A stretch of 64,000 nucleotides of DNA, taken from the NCBI GenBank assembly GCA_002007465.1, contig LNAC01000102.1:1293703-1357702 (forward strand). Reading direction: 5' to 3'. The stretch comes from Ailurus styani. Lineage: Eukaryota; Chordata; Mammalia; Carnivora; Ailuridae. A program made the translations under genes and the position numbers. The notes beneath the pieces are model-generated. The model saw only the letters and a program-made list of their open reading frames with translations. It searched no databases and was not told the DNA's origin. This document shows positions 1 through 12,017 of the stretch, piece after piece (position 1 is the stretch's first letter; every line of letters starts with the position of its first letter).

Positions 1-59
1 ATGAGCAAGGAGATCACATCATTAGTCCAGGTGGGGACTGTATTACCATCCTCGGGCCC

Positions 60-165
60 CCTTTGAATAAAAAAGGAAACTGAGGAACAGAGAATTAAGC
101 CAATGGTCTAAGGTGACACCAAGGCAGTCTTGTCGAGAGCCTGTCCTCCTAAAGCCAGACTATAC
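60..165 (-). repeat. MIR SINE fragment
   Basis: The stretch 'ggaaactgaggaacagagaa' followed by a degenerate 'aaggtcacac' match is the reverse complement of the MIR core (cctcagtttcctcatctgt). MIR is an inactive tRNA-derived mammalian SINE. Only the central part is recognisable. Confidence 0.65.
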
Positions 166-1890
166 GGCCTCCTTATAGTCCAGTTGTGGTCCTTTGTGCA
201 CATAGGTTAAATGAAAATTCCAGCAACATTGCTCACCAAAGTGAAACTTTTTTCAATGATAAAAAAATTCCTACGAGGCAAATCAGGAAAAAGCCAACGC
301 TATAGTAAGTGTACTGTTGGATTCTTCCTACCTTCATAATACTAAACAAAATCCACTGAATCAGATAGATCCAGCAAAACTCTTGAATTTTACTTTCTAA
401 AAATGTCTGACTTTTGACTTGGGTACTATTATGTGCTACTGAAATGGCGTTTCAGATTGGAGAACCAGGAATTAACAGGGGTCCGACCCCAGAAGAATTC
501 CCATTCATTGCTAAATTCAAACCAAAATCTCAGAATTTACCACTACAATGTGACAAGGAACCTCTTCCGGAGACAATGTAATCAGACTTCCAGAGAACAA
601 CAGAAAATATCATTTATCCCCTAGCCCAGAGCCGGTGTGGCTGAGACATTGCCAAGTGTTTACCAAGCCCATTTTAACTTCCTCTTGGGCTGGGGCATGG
701 GGGTTCTGGCCAGTGGAAGTTGGGAAGTAATGATGTACATTATTGCAGGCCTGGCCACCCTTCTGGGATGACCAGTCCATGTGTTAATGATGGTGGGGTC
801 CCAAGATAGGAGCCTGAGCTCCTCCTGAATGACTGTCCTTGTAGGGGAGTATCCAATAGGGCGTTACTCTCTGGACAGCCTCAATTTCATGGCGTTTTAC
901 CTACCTTCTCCTCCTCAACATCAGACTCTTTTTCCAAAAATTCATTCAAGTATTTCCATTCCCTTTTCTTTGCTTCTGCTCCCCAAACCAGGGCAGCAAA
1001 AGGGGAAAAGGGGAAAGGGGGGGGACACCTAAAATGGAATCTAAGAAAAAGGACTCTAGCTGAAATTGCTGGACCTTTAAAGTCCTTTGATGGGGCCACC
1101 CCTGGAAAAAATAGCCCCTTCCATGTGCTGGAATTGGATCACTGGGATGAGCTCTTTTCCTGGGGTGGGAGCCAGGAGCATGGGAGGACAGCAGGGAAAG
1201 AGGGGACTTGTGCCCGCTTTTCTGGGGACCACTGGTGATCACAGCTCAGACGACATGGTGAGGGTCCCCTTCTGCACACCAAATACAGATGAATAGGCAA
1301 AACCAGATTCCCACCCTCTAAGAAGAAAACCAACCCTAAAGCTCCTTAAAAGCACCATTGATATACCATAGCAAATATATTCATTATAGATCACTTTTAG
1401 CTCTTCATTAAACCAAATTCCCTGGGGACATTTTATGTCAATGCTTTGGAAATTAGTCCTTGTTACTTTATGTAATTGAAAACAATAAAGCTAAGTGCTT
1501 GTTACACTCTTCTGTAATTTGAAACAGGGACTCCCAACCTCAGGTCCTATCTCCAGGCCCCTCAATGGCCTCAGAGGTAATGATGGGAATCTGTGCGTTA
1601 TTTTCATTATATCAGAAAACCTTACAGAAATGGGGCATTTAACTTAAAGCTGTGTGAACTAAGTAAAATGTCAAGTTTCTATTTTTTTTGACTGAGACTG
1701 TATCAGCTTAGTACAATAATTGATCATCTCAGAGGACAATTGATAGTTGAACATCTATACCATCTAGTCATGCTGAATAGCAGGCATTTAATGTCTTTGA
1801 TTAATATAAACCCAATAAGACTTTCATAAAGAGCAACCTTAAAGAAATAGGCTCCATGTAGGAAGAATTATTGGCAGTTTAAGAATCTAA
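166..1890. other. Unassigned, mostly single-copy-looking sequence
   Basis: No gene is seen here. Short open frames on both strands overlap each other, carry no recognisable domain, and look like chance. About 640-900 has the feel of an old repeat remnant (a long G/C-rich passage with 'cctgaatgactgt') that I could not name. A G-rich run lies at 1002-1024 and is listed separately. Confidence 0.5.
1002..1024 (+). other. Possible G-quadruplex motif
   Basis: Runs of G4, G4 and G8 are separated by 4 and 3 adenines. The last run can supply two G-tracts, so the plus strand could form a four-stranded G structure. The neighbouring 60 bases are pyrimidine-rich on the same strand. No gene or promoter can be tied to it. 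Confidence 0.4.
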
Positions 1891-1894
1891 CCAA

Positions 1895-2330
1895 AAAGTA
1901 GAGACAAGCCAATGTCCACCAACTGATGAGTGGATGAGTTAAATATGATATAGCCATACAATGGAATATTATTCAGCAATAAAAAGAATGAAATACTGAT
2001 ATGTACTACAGCATAGATGAGCCTTAAAAAAACATGCTTAGTGAAAGAAACAAGTCACAAAAGACCATTTATTATATGATTCCAATTATATGAAATGTTC
2101 ATCAGATGCAAATCTGTAGAGACAGAAAGTGGATTCATGGTTACTTGGGGCTGAGCTGGAAGAAAATGGAAAGTGACTATTAATAGATAGGATTCGGGGG
2201 GGTGATGACACTTAGATTGTGGTGATTGCTGCACAGCTCTATATATTCTAAACACCACTGGGTAGACTTAAATGGATGAATTTTATGGTGTAAAAATTAT
2301 ATCTCAATAAAGCAGTTAAAATTTTTCAGA
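1895..2330 (+). mobile_element. Old L1 (L1M-type) 3' end
   Basis: The order of motifs is that of the end of ORF2 and the 3' untranslated region of old mammalian L1: 'atggaatattattcagcaat', then 'atgatt..atatgaaatgt', 'gagacagaaagtggatt', 'ttagattgtggtgatt', and a final 'atctcaataaagc'. It is 5'-truncated and heavily mutated. No intact frame remains. Confidence 0.8.
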
Positions 2331-3249
2331 ATCATGAATTGAACTCTGTAATTTTCCATTTGACCAAAATCTGCCTGGATTAATGGAATCTTACTGCCTG
2401 GGAGTAAAGTTGGGTTCTGGATAAACAACACAAAACAAACAATAACTATATTTTCCCTCGGGAGAAAACGCTAGACCCTCAACATGGTCTTCCCCCTTGC
2501 TTGGGTCTTCTCCTGCACCCTGTTCCTTACTCATGGCAATAAGTCGTAATATATGACTGTAGCCCAAGAGAAGTTATTTCCCCATGGCCCTGTCCCCATA
2601 AATGACCCAGAGCTTCACACATTTTCACTTCCATGCAGAGAACATGGCCTGTAGCCCTTCAACCACACTAAGCTCAATCCTTGTCCTTGGCAGTTTTCCC
2701 TTTTCCCTCTACAGCTGGTTTTACCTGGCACTAGATCTGCTCATATGACACTTTTTCCTTTTGCCCCTTTGAGACATTTAACAAATTTCCACCAAAGTCA
2801 TCAAAAGGCACAACAGCATTCTCCTATTTATAAGTTCTAAGTCAGTTGTGAAAACTTCAGAAAATATGTAAAAGTATAAATAGGCAAATACAATTACTAC
2901 CTAGTCATAACCTTTGTTAACATTTTGGCATATTTCCTTCTAAGGTTTCATATATATTTTTATTCTTTTTTTTCCAGTTAATATCATACCAGAAGTTTCT
3001 TTTTGTAGATTATAGGAATCAAATAACTAGTGTCCTTGTTGTCAGTGGCTGCCAGAAAGCCTAGAGTCAAAGACACAAAATCTTACACCATTCATGTTCT
3101 GGATAAAAGTCTCTCCTAGCTTAATTTTATGATTAGATTTTTTTCTGTCCTATTTTCATGTCCTCTTATTTCTTCATCTAATCTTTTATTATATGTATCA
3201 CTATAAACAATGCTAAAGCCTTTCCAAAATAAGTATTTTTTCCATCATA
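2331..3249. other. Unassigned stretch with a weak L1-like patch
   Basis: I see no gene. About 2850-3000 ('gttaacattttggcatattt', 'ccttctaaggttt') resembles the 3' region of a very old L1 on the minus strand, at low confidence. The rest is not recognised. Confidence 0.4.
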
Positions 3250-5330
3250 ATCATTCTTAAGTATACAGTTCAGTAGTGTACTCACATTACATATTCACAT
3301 TATAATCTTGCAAAAGTTAAACTCTATACCCATTGAATAATAACTCCCATTTCTCCCTCCCTCTAGGCCCTGGTAATCACCATTCTACTTTCTGTTTCTG
3401 TAAATTTGACTACTTAAGATATCTCAGATATCTAATATAAAAGGAAGCATACAGTATTTTCTTTTTGTGACCTCAAAGTTCACCCGTATTGTAGCATATT
3501 GTGGAATTTACTTCCTTTTTAAAGCTGAATAATATTCCATTGTATGTATATATTACTTTTTTTTTTTTTGGCCTATCCATCCATTAATAGACATTTAGGT
3601 TGCTTCTATTTCTTCGCTATTGGGAATAAAGCTACTGTAAACATGGATGTACAAATATCTCTTTGAGACTTCCCTTTCAGTTCTTGTGGGTATATAGCCA
3701 GAAGTAGAATTGCTGGATCATAGGGTAGTTCAGTTTTTAATTTTGAGGAACCACCGTGCTGTTTTCCACATGATTGCACCATTATACAATCTCACCAACA
3801 GTGGCCAAGGGAGTCGAGATTTCCCCACTGCCTCACCAACACTTGTTATTTTGTCTTTTTGGTTGTAAGCATTCTAATGGTTGTGAGGTGTTATCTCCTC
3901 ATGGTTTTGATTTGCGTTTCTTTTGTAATTAATGATATTGAACGCCTTCTCATATGCTGTTGGTCATTTGTATATCAGTTTTAGAAAAATGCCTATTCAA
4001 GTCCTTTGCCCATTTTTGATCAGGTTGTTTTGTTGTTGCGGTGTAGTTCTTTGTATATTCTGGATATTAACCCTTTATTAGATATATGATTTGTAAATAA
4101 TTTCTCCCATCCCATGCCTCTTCACTTCAGTGAAGTGCCCTTTGATGCACATAAGTTTTTAAGTTTAATGTAGTCCCACTTGTCTATTTTTGTTTTTGTT
4201 GCCTAAATCATGGGCAAATCCAATGTCATGAAGTTTCCTCTATGTTTTTTTCTTGGAGTTGTATAGTTTGGGGCATTATGTCTAAGCCTTTAATCTATTT
4301 TGCATTAGTTTTCATATATGGTATCAGATAAGGGTTTAACTTCATTCTGTTGAATGTGGATATCCAGTTTTCCCAGCAGCATTTGTTGAAGAGATTGTCC
4401 TTTCCCCATTGAACGATCTTGACATACTTGTTAAAGATCATTTATTTGACCATATACACAAGGATTTATTTCTGGGCTTTTTATTCTATTCTACTTGTTT
4501 GTAAATGTCTGCCTTTATGCCAGTACCACCCTGTTTTGATTACTATAGCTTTGTAATATGTTTTGAAATAACGAAGTGTGAGGCCTCCACCTGTGTTTTT
4601 CTTTCTCAAGGTTGTTTTGGCTATTTGGAGTCCGTTTTGATTCCACATAAATTTTAGAATTTTTTTTTCTATTTCTGAAAAAAAATGCCATTGGGATTTT
4701 GCCAGAAATTGCATTGAATCTATAAATTGCTTTGGACAGTATTGATGTCTTAATAATATTAAGTCTTCCAATCCAGGAACACAGGATATCTTTCCATTTA
4801 TTTTCTCTTTTTAAAATTCTTTCAGGGCGCCTGGGTGGCTCAGTGGGTTAAAGCCTCTGCCTTCAGCTCAGGTCATGATCTCAGGGTCCTGGGATTGAGG
4901 CCCGCATCGGGCTCCCTGTCCGTCTCTCTCTCTGCCTGCCTCTCAGCCTACTTGTGATCTCTCTCTCTCTGTCAAATAAATAAATAAAAATCTTTAAAAA
5001 AATAAAAATAAATAAAATTTCTTTCAGCCATATTTTGTAATTTTCAGTGTAAAAGTTTTTTTCCACTTCCTTCGTTAGGTCTATTCCTAAGCAGTTTATT
5101 CTTTTTGATGCTATTATGAATGGAATTGTTTTTTAAATTCCCTTTCAGATTTTTCATTATTAGTGTATAGAAATGCAACTGATTTTTATGTGTTGATTTT
5201 GTGTCCTGAAACTTTACTGAATTTATTATTTTTAACAGGTTTGGGTTTTTTTTGTAGGATCTTCAGGGTTTTCTACGTATAAGATTAAATCATGTTCCAA
5301 GATAATTTTATTCTTTTCTGATTTGGATGC
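3250..5330 (-). mobile_element. Old L1 (L1M-type), 5'-truncated
   Basis: Read on the minus strand this is the 3' untranslated region followed by the C-terminal half of ORF2. Plus-strand landmarks are 'taatattccattgtatgtat', 'tcctttgcccatttttgatc' and 'ttctattctacttgtttgta'. A 96-residue open frame at 4481-4771 (minus) is a clear L1 ORF2 C-terminal fragment ([24 protein letters not shown]). Stops and frameshifts break the rest. A CAN-SINE splits it at 4826-5013. It stops in the reverse-transcriptase region, so it is 5'-truncated. Confidence 0.85.
4826..5013 (+). mobile_element. CAN-SINE, young mustelid-type
   Basis: The head ggcgcctgggtggctcag is followed by 'gtgggttaaagcctctgcc', a CT-rich middle and an A-rich (AAATA) tail. 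The TSD aaaattctttcag is at 4813-4825 and, with one extra t, at 5014-5027. The short divergence between TSDs and the head variant indicate a fairly recent insertion into the older L1. Confidence 0.93.
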
Positions 5331-5367
5331 AATAAACAATTTTTTAAATAGAGCAAATGTGTTTCCT

Positions 5368-6365
5368 GTGTTATTGAGATATAATTGACATGTAACAGTG
5401 TATTCCTTTTCGGTAGGCAACATAATGATTTGATATATGTAGATTTTGCAAAATGATTCCCACAGTGAGTTTAGTTGGCAGCCATCACCTCGCATAGTTA
5501 CAATCATTTTTCTTGTGAGAGAACTTTTAAGATTTACTCTTTTAGCAACTTTCAAATATACAACACAGTATTATTAACTATAGTCATCACACTTATAAGT
5601 CATCACATCTTATAACTGGAGGTTTGTACCTTTTGACCACACTTACCCATTTCCCCCACTGCCCCACTGCTAGCAATTACCAATCTATTCTCTGTATCTG
5701 AGTTTAATTTTTTTGAGATTCCATATACAAGTGAGGTTATATAGTATCTGCCTTTCTAGGTCTAACTTATTTCACTTAGTGTAATGCCCTCAAATGGACA
5801 AATAGCAGGATTATTGTTGCACATGGCAGGATTCCCTTCTTTTTACGGCTGAATGATATTTAACTGTGTATTTATACCAAATTTTCTTTATCCACTCATC
5901 CATTTGTGAACACTTAGGTTGTTTCCGTGTCTTGGCTATTGTAAATGATGCTGCAATGAGCATGTGAATGCAGATATCTTTTCAAGATAATGATTTCATT
6001 TCCTTTAGTCATATACCCAGAGGTTGAATTGTTGAATCATATGATAGTTCTATTTTTAAGTTTTTAAGGAACCTTTATACTGTTTTCCATAGTAGCTACA
6101 CCAATTTGCATTCTCACCAACAGTACACAAAGGTTCCCTTTTCTCTAGATCCTCCCCAAAGCTTATTATCCCTTGTCTTTTTGATAATAGCTTTTCCAAC
6201 AGGTATGAGGTGACACCTCATTGTGGTTTTGATTTCCATTTTCTGATGATTAGTGATGTTCAGTACCTCTTCATATACTAATTGGGCATTTGTGTAGAAG
6301 TCGACTTATTGGAAACATGTCCAGTTTCCTTATTTGGAAAAATATCTATTCAGTTCTTCTGATCA
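5368..6365 (-). mobile_element. Second old L1 (L1M-type) 3' part
   Basis: It starts again with an L1 3' untranslated region on the minus strand ('ttattgagatataattgaca', 'tgatttgatatatgta') and runs into ORF2 C-terminal sequence ('ctgttttccatagtagctac', 'aacaggtatgaggtgacacc'). The restart of the 3' end shows this is a separate insertion from the L1 at 3250-5330. No intact frame remains. Confidence 0.8.
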
Positions 6366-6700
6366 GAATAAATTTTATATATCACCTTTTACTATCAAAA
6401 GTGTTTTCCACATCATTAAAAATATTTGTAAAAATGATTTTTAATTGTTGCATGAATCTATCCTCTAGGTATGCCATAATTTCTATGACCATTCTTCATT
6501 GTTCTATTGTTGGACATTTATTGTTTTAAATTTGTATTATAAGGAGCAGTATTCCAAAGTATATCTTTATGTATAGTTCTTTGGTCACACTTAAGATTTT
6601 TTTTCTTTTGTGCTGGATTTCTAGAAGGGACACCACTGAGTTAACACTTCTGAATATTAAGACTTCTGACACATTTTTCTAATTTGGGCAAGCATAAACT
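6366..6700 (-). repeat. Degraded L1-like 3' fragment
   Basis: Motifs such as 'ttctattgttggacatttat' and 'ttctagaagggacaccactg' correspond on the minus strand to the old-L1 passage that follows the ORF2 end. It is more diverged than the flanking L1 pieces and probably a third insertion. Confidence 0.5.
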
Positions 6701-7514
6701 TGAAAAAATTAATTTAATATACAACATTTGGGATACACTATATCTATCTTTTGAAAATTTACATTTTATCTTTCATTTTTAGATGGCATGAAATGCATCG
6801 TATATGTAACTTCAAATACACAAATATATGACTTATGTTTTTGATCACATTGAGCACTTCTGTTCCTTTCCAAGTCCTTCCCCTCCTTGTTGGGGTACTG
6901 GGCAGCCAGCACTGAAAAGCGAGTTCTGATGGGGCAGCAGAGCCTACTCAAGGATGTACGAAGTAGGAAGCAACTATGGAGCCAGTTTTAGACAAAGTTT
7001 TTGGGGACAGAGGGCAAGGCTGAGTGTCATTTTTCTCAGGAGGCATAGAGCAAGCCTAAAAGGCCTAACCTAGATTGAACAGTGCAGACCTAGTACAGAC
7101 TTGTGGTCTAAATGAGGCTGTTATCACAGCTGGGGGGCAATTGGAAAGGTGGGAAATTTGGGACTGTCACAGTGATTAGTAAGGTACTGCTGACATTTAG
7201 TGGGCAGGGGAGAGACATTCTAGAGACATTGCCTGGCTTGAGACTGTTTCCTAAAACAATTTTCCAGTCGCTAATGTCAGTACCTCTTCCACAGACACAC
7301 AGGACTAGTTTTGTGTTGATGCATCTAGACTACAAGGGCTACACTGTATTTGTTCCTTTAACCATTAAGGACCATAGAAATGTGGAAACTCACATTCAGT
7401 GAATTCGGTGAGTGAATAACTTCAAAGTCCTTAAATATGGACCACTGAATGTTGGGTACCTTTTTAAAATGTACTCTCCAATGATGGTGACTTGAGAATA
7501 AAAGGACAAAATTT
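6701..7514. other. Unassigned stretch
   Basis: I see no gene. The open frame at 7112-7402 (plus) has no family resemblance and overlaps a probable DNA-transposon remnant (7160-7245). Confidence 0.45.
7160..7245. repeat. Probable hAT-type DNA transposon remnant
   Basis: 'ctgctgacatttagtgggca' and 'gagacattgcctgg' match the pattern of a common mammalian non-autonomous hAT repeat whose core reads like 'ctactggcatctagtgggta'. Ends and TSD are not visible. It could be a chance partial match. Confidence 0.35.
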
Positions 7515-8115
7515 GTATTTATTTAAAACCTATTAGGTACCACAAACTTTATGTATTAGTTTCTATGGCTACTGTAACAAATTACCAGAAACTGAGTGAC
7601 TTAAAACAGAAGTTTATTCTCTCACACTTCTTGAGGCCAGATATCTGAAATCAAGGTGCCAACGTGTAGCGTGGCTGCATTCCCTCAGAGGCTCTAGGGA
7701 ATAATATATTCCCTGACTCTTCCGGCTTTTGATATCAGTAGGTATTCCTTGACTTACAGTGCCTTCCCATCAGTCTCTGCCTTCAGTGACCTTCTCCTCT
7801 TCTGCCTATCTCACATCCCTCCGTCTCACTCTTATAAGGACATTTGTCATTGGATTTAGGGCCCAGCTAGTCAAACTAAGATGATTCCTCATGTCAAGAT
7901 CCTTAACTTGGTTAAATATCCAGGACCCTTTTTCAAATAAGGTAACATTCACAGACTCCGGGGATTAAGACATGAATATCTTTATTGGGGGACCACCATT
8001 CAGGCCACTACACTTTACTTCCTGAATCTTAAATTTTAAAGCAATTGTATTATGGGCATCCTATTTCTTGTTTACAAGTGAAGACATTGAAATTTAGAAA
8101 GAATAAGTATTTGAC
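7515..8115 (-). repeat. MIR-like SINE split by an LTR
   Basis: The right part (8018-8115) has 'acaagtgaagacattgaaat' and 'ttagaaagaataagtat', the reverse complement of a worn MIR core. The left part (7515-7551) is a short matching flank. The MLT1-type LTR at 7552-8012 sits between them. Confidence 0.5.
7552..8012 (-). mobile_element. MLT1-type solo LTR (ERVL-MaLR)
   Basis: The 461-bp element begins tgtattagtttctatggc and continues 'ctgtaacaaattacc', 'cttataaggacatttgtcat' and 'attgg..atttagggcccag', which is the MLT1/MST-type LTR consensus in reverse. It ends in ...ctaca. It is bounded by the 5-bp direct repeat cttta at 7547-7551 and 8013-8017, as expected for an ERVL-class LTR, and has TG...CA ends. 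No internal retroviral sequence adjoins it, so it is a solo LTR. It is old and inactive. Confidence 0.88.
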
Positions 8116-9510
8116 AAAAGCATCCTGGCACTTCAAAAGCTACAATTCACCCCAAGGCTCCATGATGCCTGGATCCAGTGCTGATAGGATCTACCCCATG
8201 CTTGGTCAGTTACATGGTACTGTCCTCCGTAATGGAAAAGTCAGCCTCAAGCAACACAGTTCACAGATGGCCTTGTGTACACCATTAGTCTTGACCTAAA
8301 AGAAATAAGAGAACATTTTGCTAAATGTTCTAAACAGTCTTTGCTAAAAGAACATTCAGTCTAATAGGAAAAAAAATACAGTCAAGCTCTTGAAGGTGTT
8401 CTTTTCACAATCAATTCCAAATAGGTATCAGTGTAACCTAAATTTAGATATTCATGCAATGTTCCAAAAGTGCCTTTTTCCAATTTCTTATCACCTGAAA
8501 AAAAGACAATTTTCTCTAGCTCAGTCTAATTTATGCTCTCAACATTTGTTGAGTACCTACTATAATTTTTTATATAACCTCCCTTGAAATCCTTCTTGGA
8601 CATTTTTATTTTAGAGTAAGAATGCATGTGACTCACACACACATACAAAACGACATAAAGATATTCTAGCATTCACTACATCCTGGGTTATTTTTTAACC
8701 TAATTTATTGAATATTAATTTTTGTTACCTTTACTTAAATTTAGGATATTTTAATATCTTTATTAAATAGCTTTAAGATTTTATATAACTTCAAGTGGTT
8801 ATTTCTTTAAAGCAATTTTTTAAATAAAGATTTTTTTCACAATTCAGATTTAGGAGTAGTTTGAAACAGAACCAAGGAGTGCACATTCAGTCAGGCCCAT
8901 CAAAGCAATTGTAAAATAACAAGAATATCATGCTGCTTTTCAAATACAGTTCATCCTTGTACCAAGAATAAGTTTTTCAACAGATATATATTAAGATATC
9001 GCAACTGTGATACATCTCACATAGTCAAAAAACTCAATGCTTTAGAATCATAGCACCTCATAGGGAAGGGAGAGATTTCCTGGTAACTTTGTATGTTTAA
9101 AGAAATAATGTATTTAATGAACTCATACACAAATAACACCTGTTATTACTGATTGGGGAAATGTAGTGAAAATGCAAAAAATGGAAATGACATTAATTTG
9201 GCTACCTTGGGGAGCATCCACAGAAGAGACTCCTTAGATTCTTTCAAATGTAAATAGTACCCATCGGGGAACATAGTCTCACTTCACATAATGGGTTTTC
9301 AGATAAACAAGTGGGGGAAATTTGCACTAATTCTATAGGGGCATAACTAAAAATAATTAGAAAAACCCACATATTTTATGAATTAACTTCAAGAAAACAG
9401 ACAGGAATGGATTTTGCATTTTCAGAAAATGGTGAGCAAGTAGCACAGTCTTGGGATCTGAAGTCCCCAGCAATACAAGCTTCCTTCCTTGTGTACCTGC
9501 CAATTTATTT
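8116..9510. other. Unassigned, AT-rich sequence
   Basis: I see no gene. Open frames at 8045-8299 and 8390-8587 are short and without domains. A short CA run occurs near 8633. The phrase 'caacatttgttgagtaccta' (about 8539) is L2-like but too short to call. Confidence 0.45.
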
Positions 9511-9572
9511 AAAAAAAGAAGAAGAGGAGGAGGAGGAGGAGGAGGAAGAAGAAGAAAAGGAAAAAAAAAAGA
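9511..9572 (+). repeat. Purine tract (GGA/GAA-rich)
   Basis: An unbroken run of A and G with about seven GGA units flanked by GAA units and poly-A. It translates as a Glu/Lys run in one frame, which explains the acidic 79-residue open frame at 9407-9646. That frame is not evidence of a gene. Confidence 0.85.
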
Positions 9573-9712
9573 ACACACACAAAAGACTGTCTCTGGGGAA
9601 GAGAAAGCATGTATTTAATGACTCAGTCCTTGGCAACCATCAATAACTATGCTTGTTAAAACCCACTAAAGAGTATAATATATATACTACAAATCCAAGA
9701 AAATACTAGAGT

Positions 9713-9762
<50 letters not shown>

Positions 9763-9784
9763 GAGATAGAGAGATAGATAGATA
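9713..9784 (+). repeat. (GATA)n microsatellite
   Basis: About 17-18 tetranucleotide units, mostly perfect GATA with two GAGA interruptions near the 3' side. Its length makes it likely to be polymorphic. Confidence 0.97.
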
Positions 9785-9814
9785 CCTTACTGTGAAATGA
9801 AAAAAGTAAATAAA

Positions 9815-10135
9815 ATTAACAATCACTCTTGGCTTTTGCTATAATAACAAACAATGCCTGAATCTCAGTGGAACTACAGATACTTATTTCTCACTCACAT
9901 TACATGAAGGCTACATGTCTACAGGGCTTATGCTGAGCTTGGCTGGTTTCTATATATCTTCTCATTCTGGGATTCAGGTATTACTCATAGTAGAGAGCAG
10001 AAGTTGAGGGACAGAGCCAAATTATACAAGGACATTGTAATTTTCTGCTGGGACACAGCATACTTCTCATCTACTCATATTTCATTGACCAAGCAAGTCC
10101 AAAGTTAGTACGGTGAGGAAATATGTTGCATTAAA
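9815..10135. repeat. Old interspersed repeat, class unsure
   Basis: The passage 'gctataataacaaacaatgc', 'ctcagtgg', 'cttatttctcactcacatta' and 'atttcattgaccaagcaagt' follows the pattern of a known ancient mammalian repeat ('aacaaaccacc..cagtggctt..', '..cattggcc..agtca'). A related passage occurs at 44025-44385. I cannot assign it to LTR or DNA transposon with certainty. Confidence 0.4.
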
Positions 10136-10445
10136 AGGAAATATGGCAAAAGTGGAGAGAAATAAAAAATTGTGAACAAATAAAATAGTCTATCACAACT
10201 AAGATGTAGAAAATAGTAAAATAACATGATCAAATATATTTATTCTAAGGAAATATTATGATTATTAAACATTTATGCAATTCAAACAGGAAACTTTTCT
10301 AGTCAGTTGTGGCCCCAAGTTTTATGGAGTCTTAAACCTATGCAATTTTTGTCACCTTCTTTAGAAAAATATGAACAAATACTACTAATACAAAATTAAG
10401 GGACTTGAAGTTGAGCTTAATTATCTTCAAGGTAAGTTCAATTTT

Positions 10446-10663
10446 TAAAATTTTTTTTAATTTTTTTCTTTTTTAGACAGAGAGTGTGCAAGCAGGAGCT
10501 GGGTAGGGGGAGGGGCAGAGAGAGGAGAGATGGAGAGAATCTTAAGCAGGCTCCATGTCCACCATGGAGCCCCACACAGGGCTCAATCTTATGACCCTGA
10601 GATCATGACTTGAGCCAAAATCAAAAGACCAACCCTTGACCCACTGAGCCACCCAGTCACCCC
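10446..10663 (-). mobile_element. CAN-SINE, older type
   Basis: The reversed A-rich end (poly-T) starts the element and the reversed head 'tgagccacccagtcacccc' ends it. The TSD is aaggtaagttcaatttt (10429-10445) and aaggtaaattcaatttt (10664-10680), one mismatch in 17. Substitutions in the head point to an older copy. Confidence 0.93.
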
Positions 10664-10806
10664 AAGGTAAATTCAATTTTGTCTTTGGTTTATATAATAT
10701 TAAAAAAAAAACCTTAATTTCATTCATCAATAAAATTGTAGCAAAGATATATATCCTCCAAAACTTGTATTAGCACAATTTTTTTTAAGCTGGAATTCTT
10801 TTTTAA

Positions 10807-10928
10807 CCATTTTTAAAATATTTTTATTTATTTATTTTTTAGTAATCTCTACACCCAGTGTGGGGCTTCAACTCACTACCTGGGGATCAGGAGTCGAATG
10901 TTCTGACTGAGTCAGCCAGGTGCCCCTA
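10807..10928 (-). mobile_element. Short CAN-SINE variant
   Basis: This is the short SINE form in which the tRNA-related part leads directly to 'gtaatctctacaccca' and a (TTTA) tail. The reversed head is 'tgagtcagccaggtgcccc'. It lacks the long CT-rich segment of the other copies, so it belongs to a different and probably older subfamily. Confidence 0.8.
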
Positions 10929-11586
10929 GCATTGTTCTTTAAAAATAAAATACCATAATTTTTAATAGACAAATAATGTTTATTCATTTGGAACTAAGAA
11001 CACAATATAATAATCTTCTGTCTTCCTGAGGCTACCTAAGGCACAGACTGAAAGGAAGGTGGGAATTCTTTGAATGTCTTCTTCTGAAGAAACGCATCTT
11101 TATTTTATTTATTTATTCAAAGAATTTATCCAAAGAACCCATTTGGCTGCCATTGTTTCAATATATTATGACCATCTCATGGTACTGTTTGAATGAGTGT
11201 GTTTAATTTTAGAAAATAATTTACCACCTCAGGAGATAGCTGATGTGTAGATGCAAGATTGTTACTGAGAATTAATTAACACATTTTTTTCAGTTAAACA
11301 ATTTATTTCTTATACATTTTTTTGTTTCTTATAATTTATTTCTTATAAACTTATTTATAAGCAATTTGTTTCTTATAAATTTTCCACATCCTAGATATTG
11401 TTGAGAATAATGGGGAAGTTACAGGTGGTATGGTTTTCAATCCTGGTGAGCTAAAGGTAAGGGATAAGAAGAGTGTAGGGTTAGAATATGTTGGGGTGTA
11501 GGGGTAGGCCCAGATCCAGTCAGTAGGTAAAGTTAAGTCAAAAGGTAGATGCCAGAAAGTCTTTTATCATTCTACTCTTTGCTTGG
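10929..11586. other. Unassigned AT-rich stretch
   Basis: I see no gene. A short (TTTA) run occurs near 11100, and local repeats of 'tttcttataa' lie around 11305-11385. Confidence 0.45.
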
Positions 11587-12017
11587 TGTAGTAGGCAGGA
11601 CAATGGCCCCCAGAGAAATCTACTCCCTGTTCCCCAAAACCTGTGCATGTGTTACCTTATATGACAAAAGGTACTTTACAGATATGATTGAGATTACAAA
11701 CCTTGAGATGGGGAAATTCCCTGGAATATCCAGATAAGCCCCATCTAATCACACCAATCCTTAAAAGCAAAGACCCTTTTCCAACAGTGGTCAGAGAAAG
11801 AGATGTGATGCCTAAAAGTCAGTGATACTTGTTGTGAGAGTGACCACCCGCCATGCCAGCCTCCAAAATCAGACATAGTCCTGTCGACACATTGATGTTA
11901 ATCTGGTGAGACCCTTCCTGGACTTCTGACCCACAGAACTATAAGATAATAAATTTGTGTTGCTTTAACCCACTAAGTTTGTGGCAATTAGTTACTGCAA
12001 CAATAAAAATTATATAC
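11587..12017 (+). mobile_element. MLT1-type LTR (ERVL-MaLR)
   Basis: The order 'caatggcccccagag', 'tgtgttaccttatatgaca', 'tttacagatatgattgagat', 'cttctgacccacagaactat', 'aagataataaatttgtgttg' and 'cactaagtttgtgg' is the MLT1 LTR in forward orientation. The 'aataaa' near 11948 is the LTR's polyadenylation-type signal. The right end is worn and no clear TSD is seen. It is a solo LTR fossil. The small open frame at 11549-11737 lies inside it and is not a gene. Confidence 0.85.
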
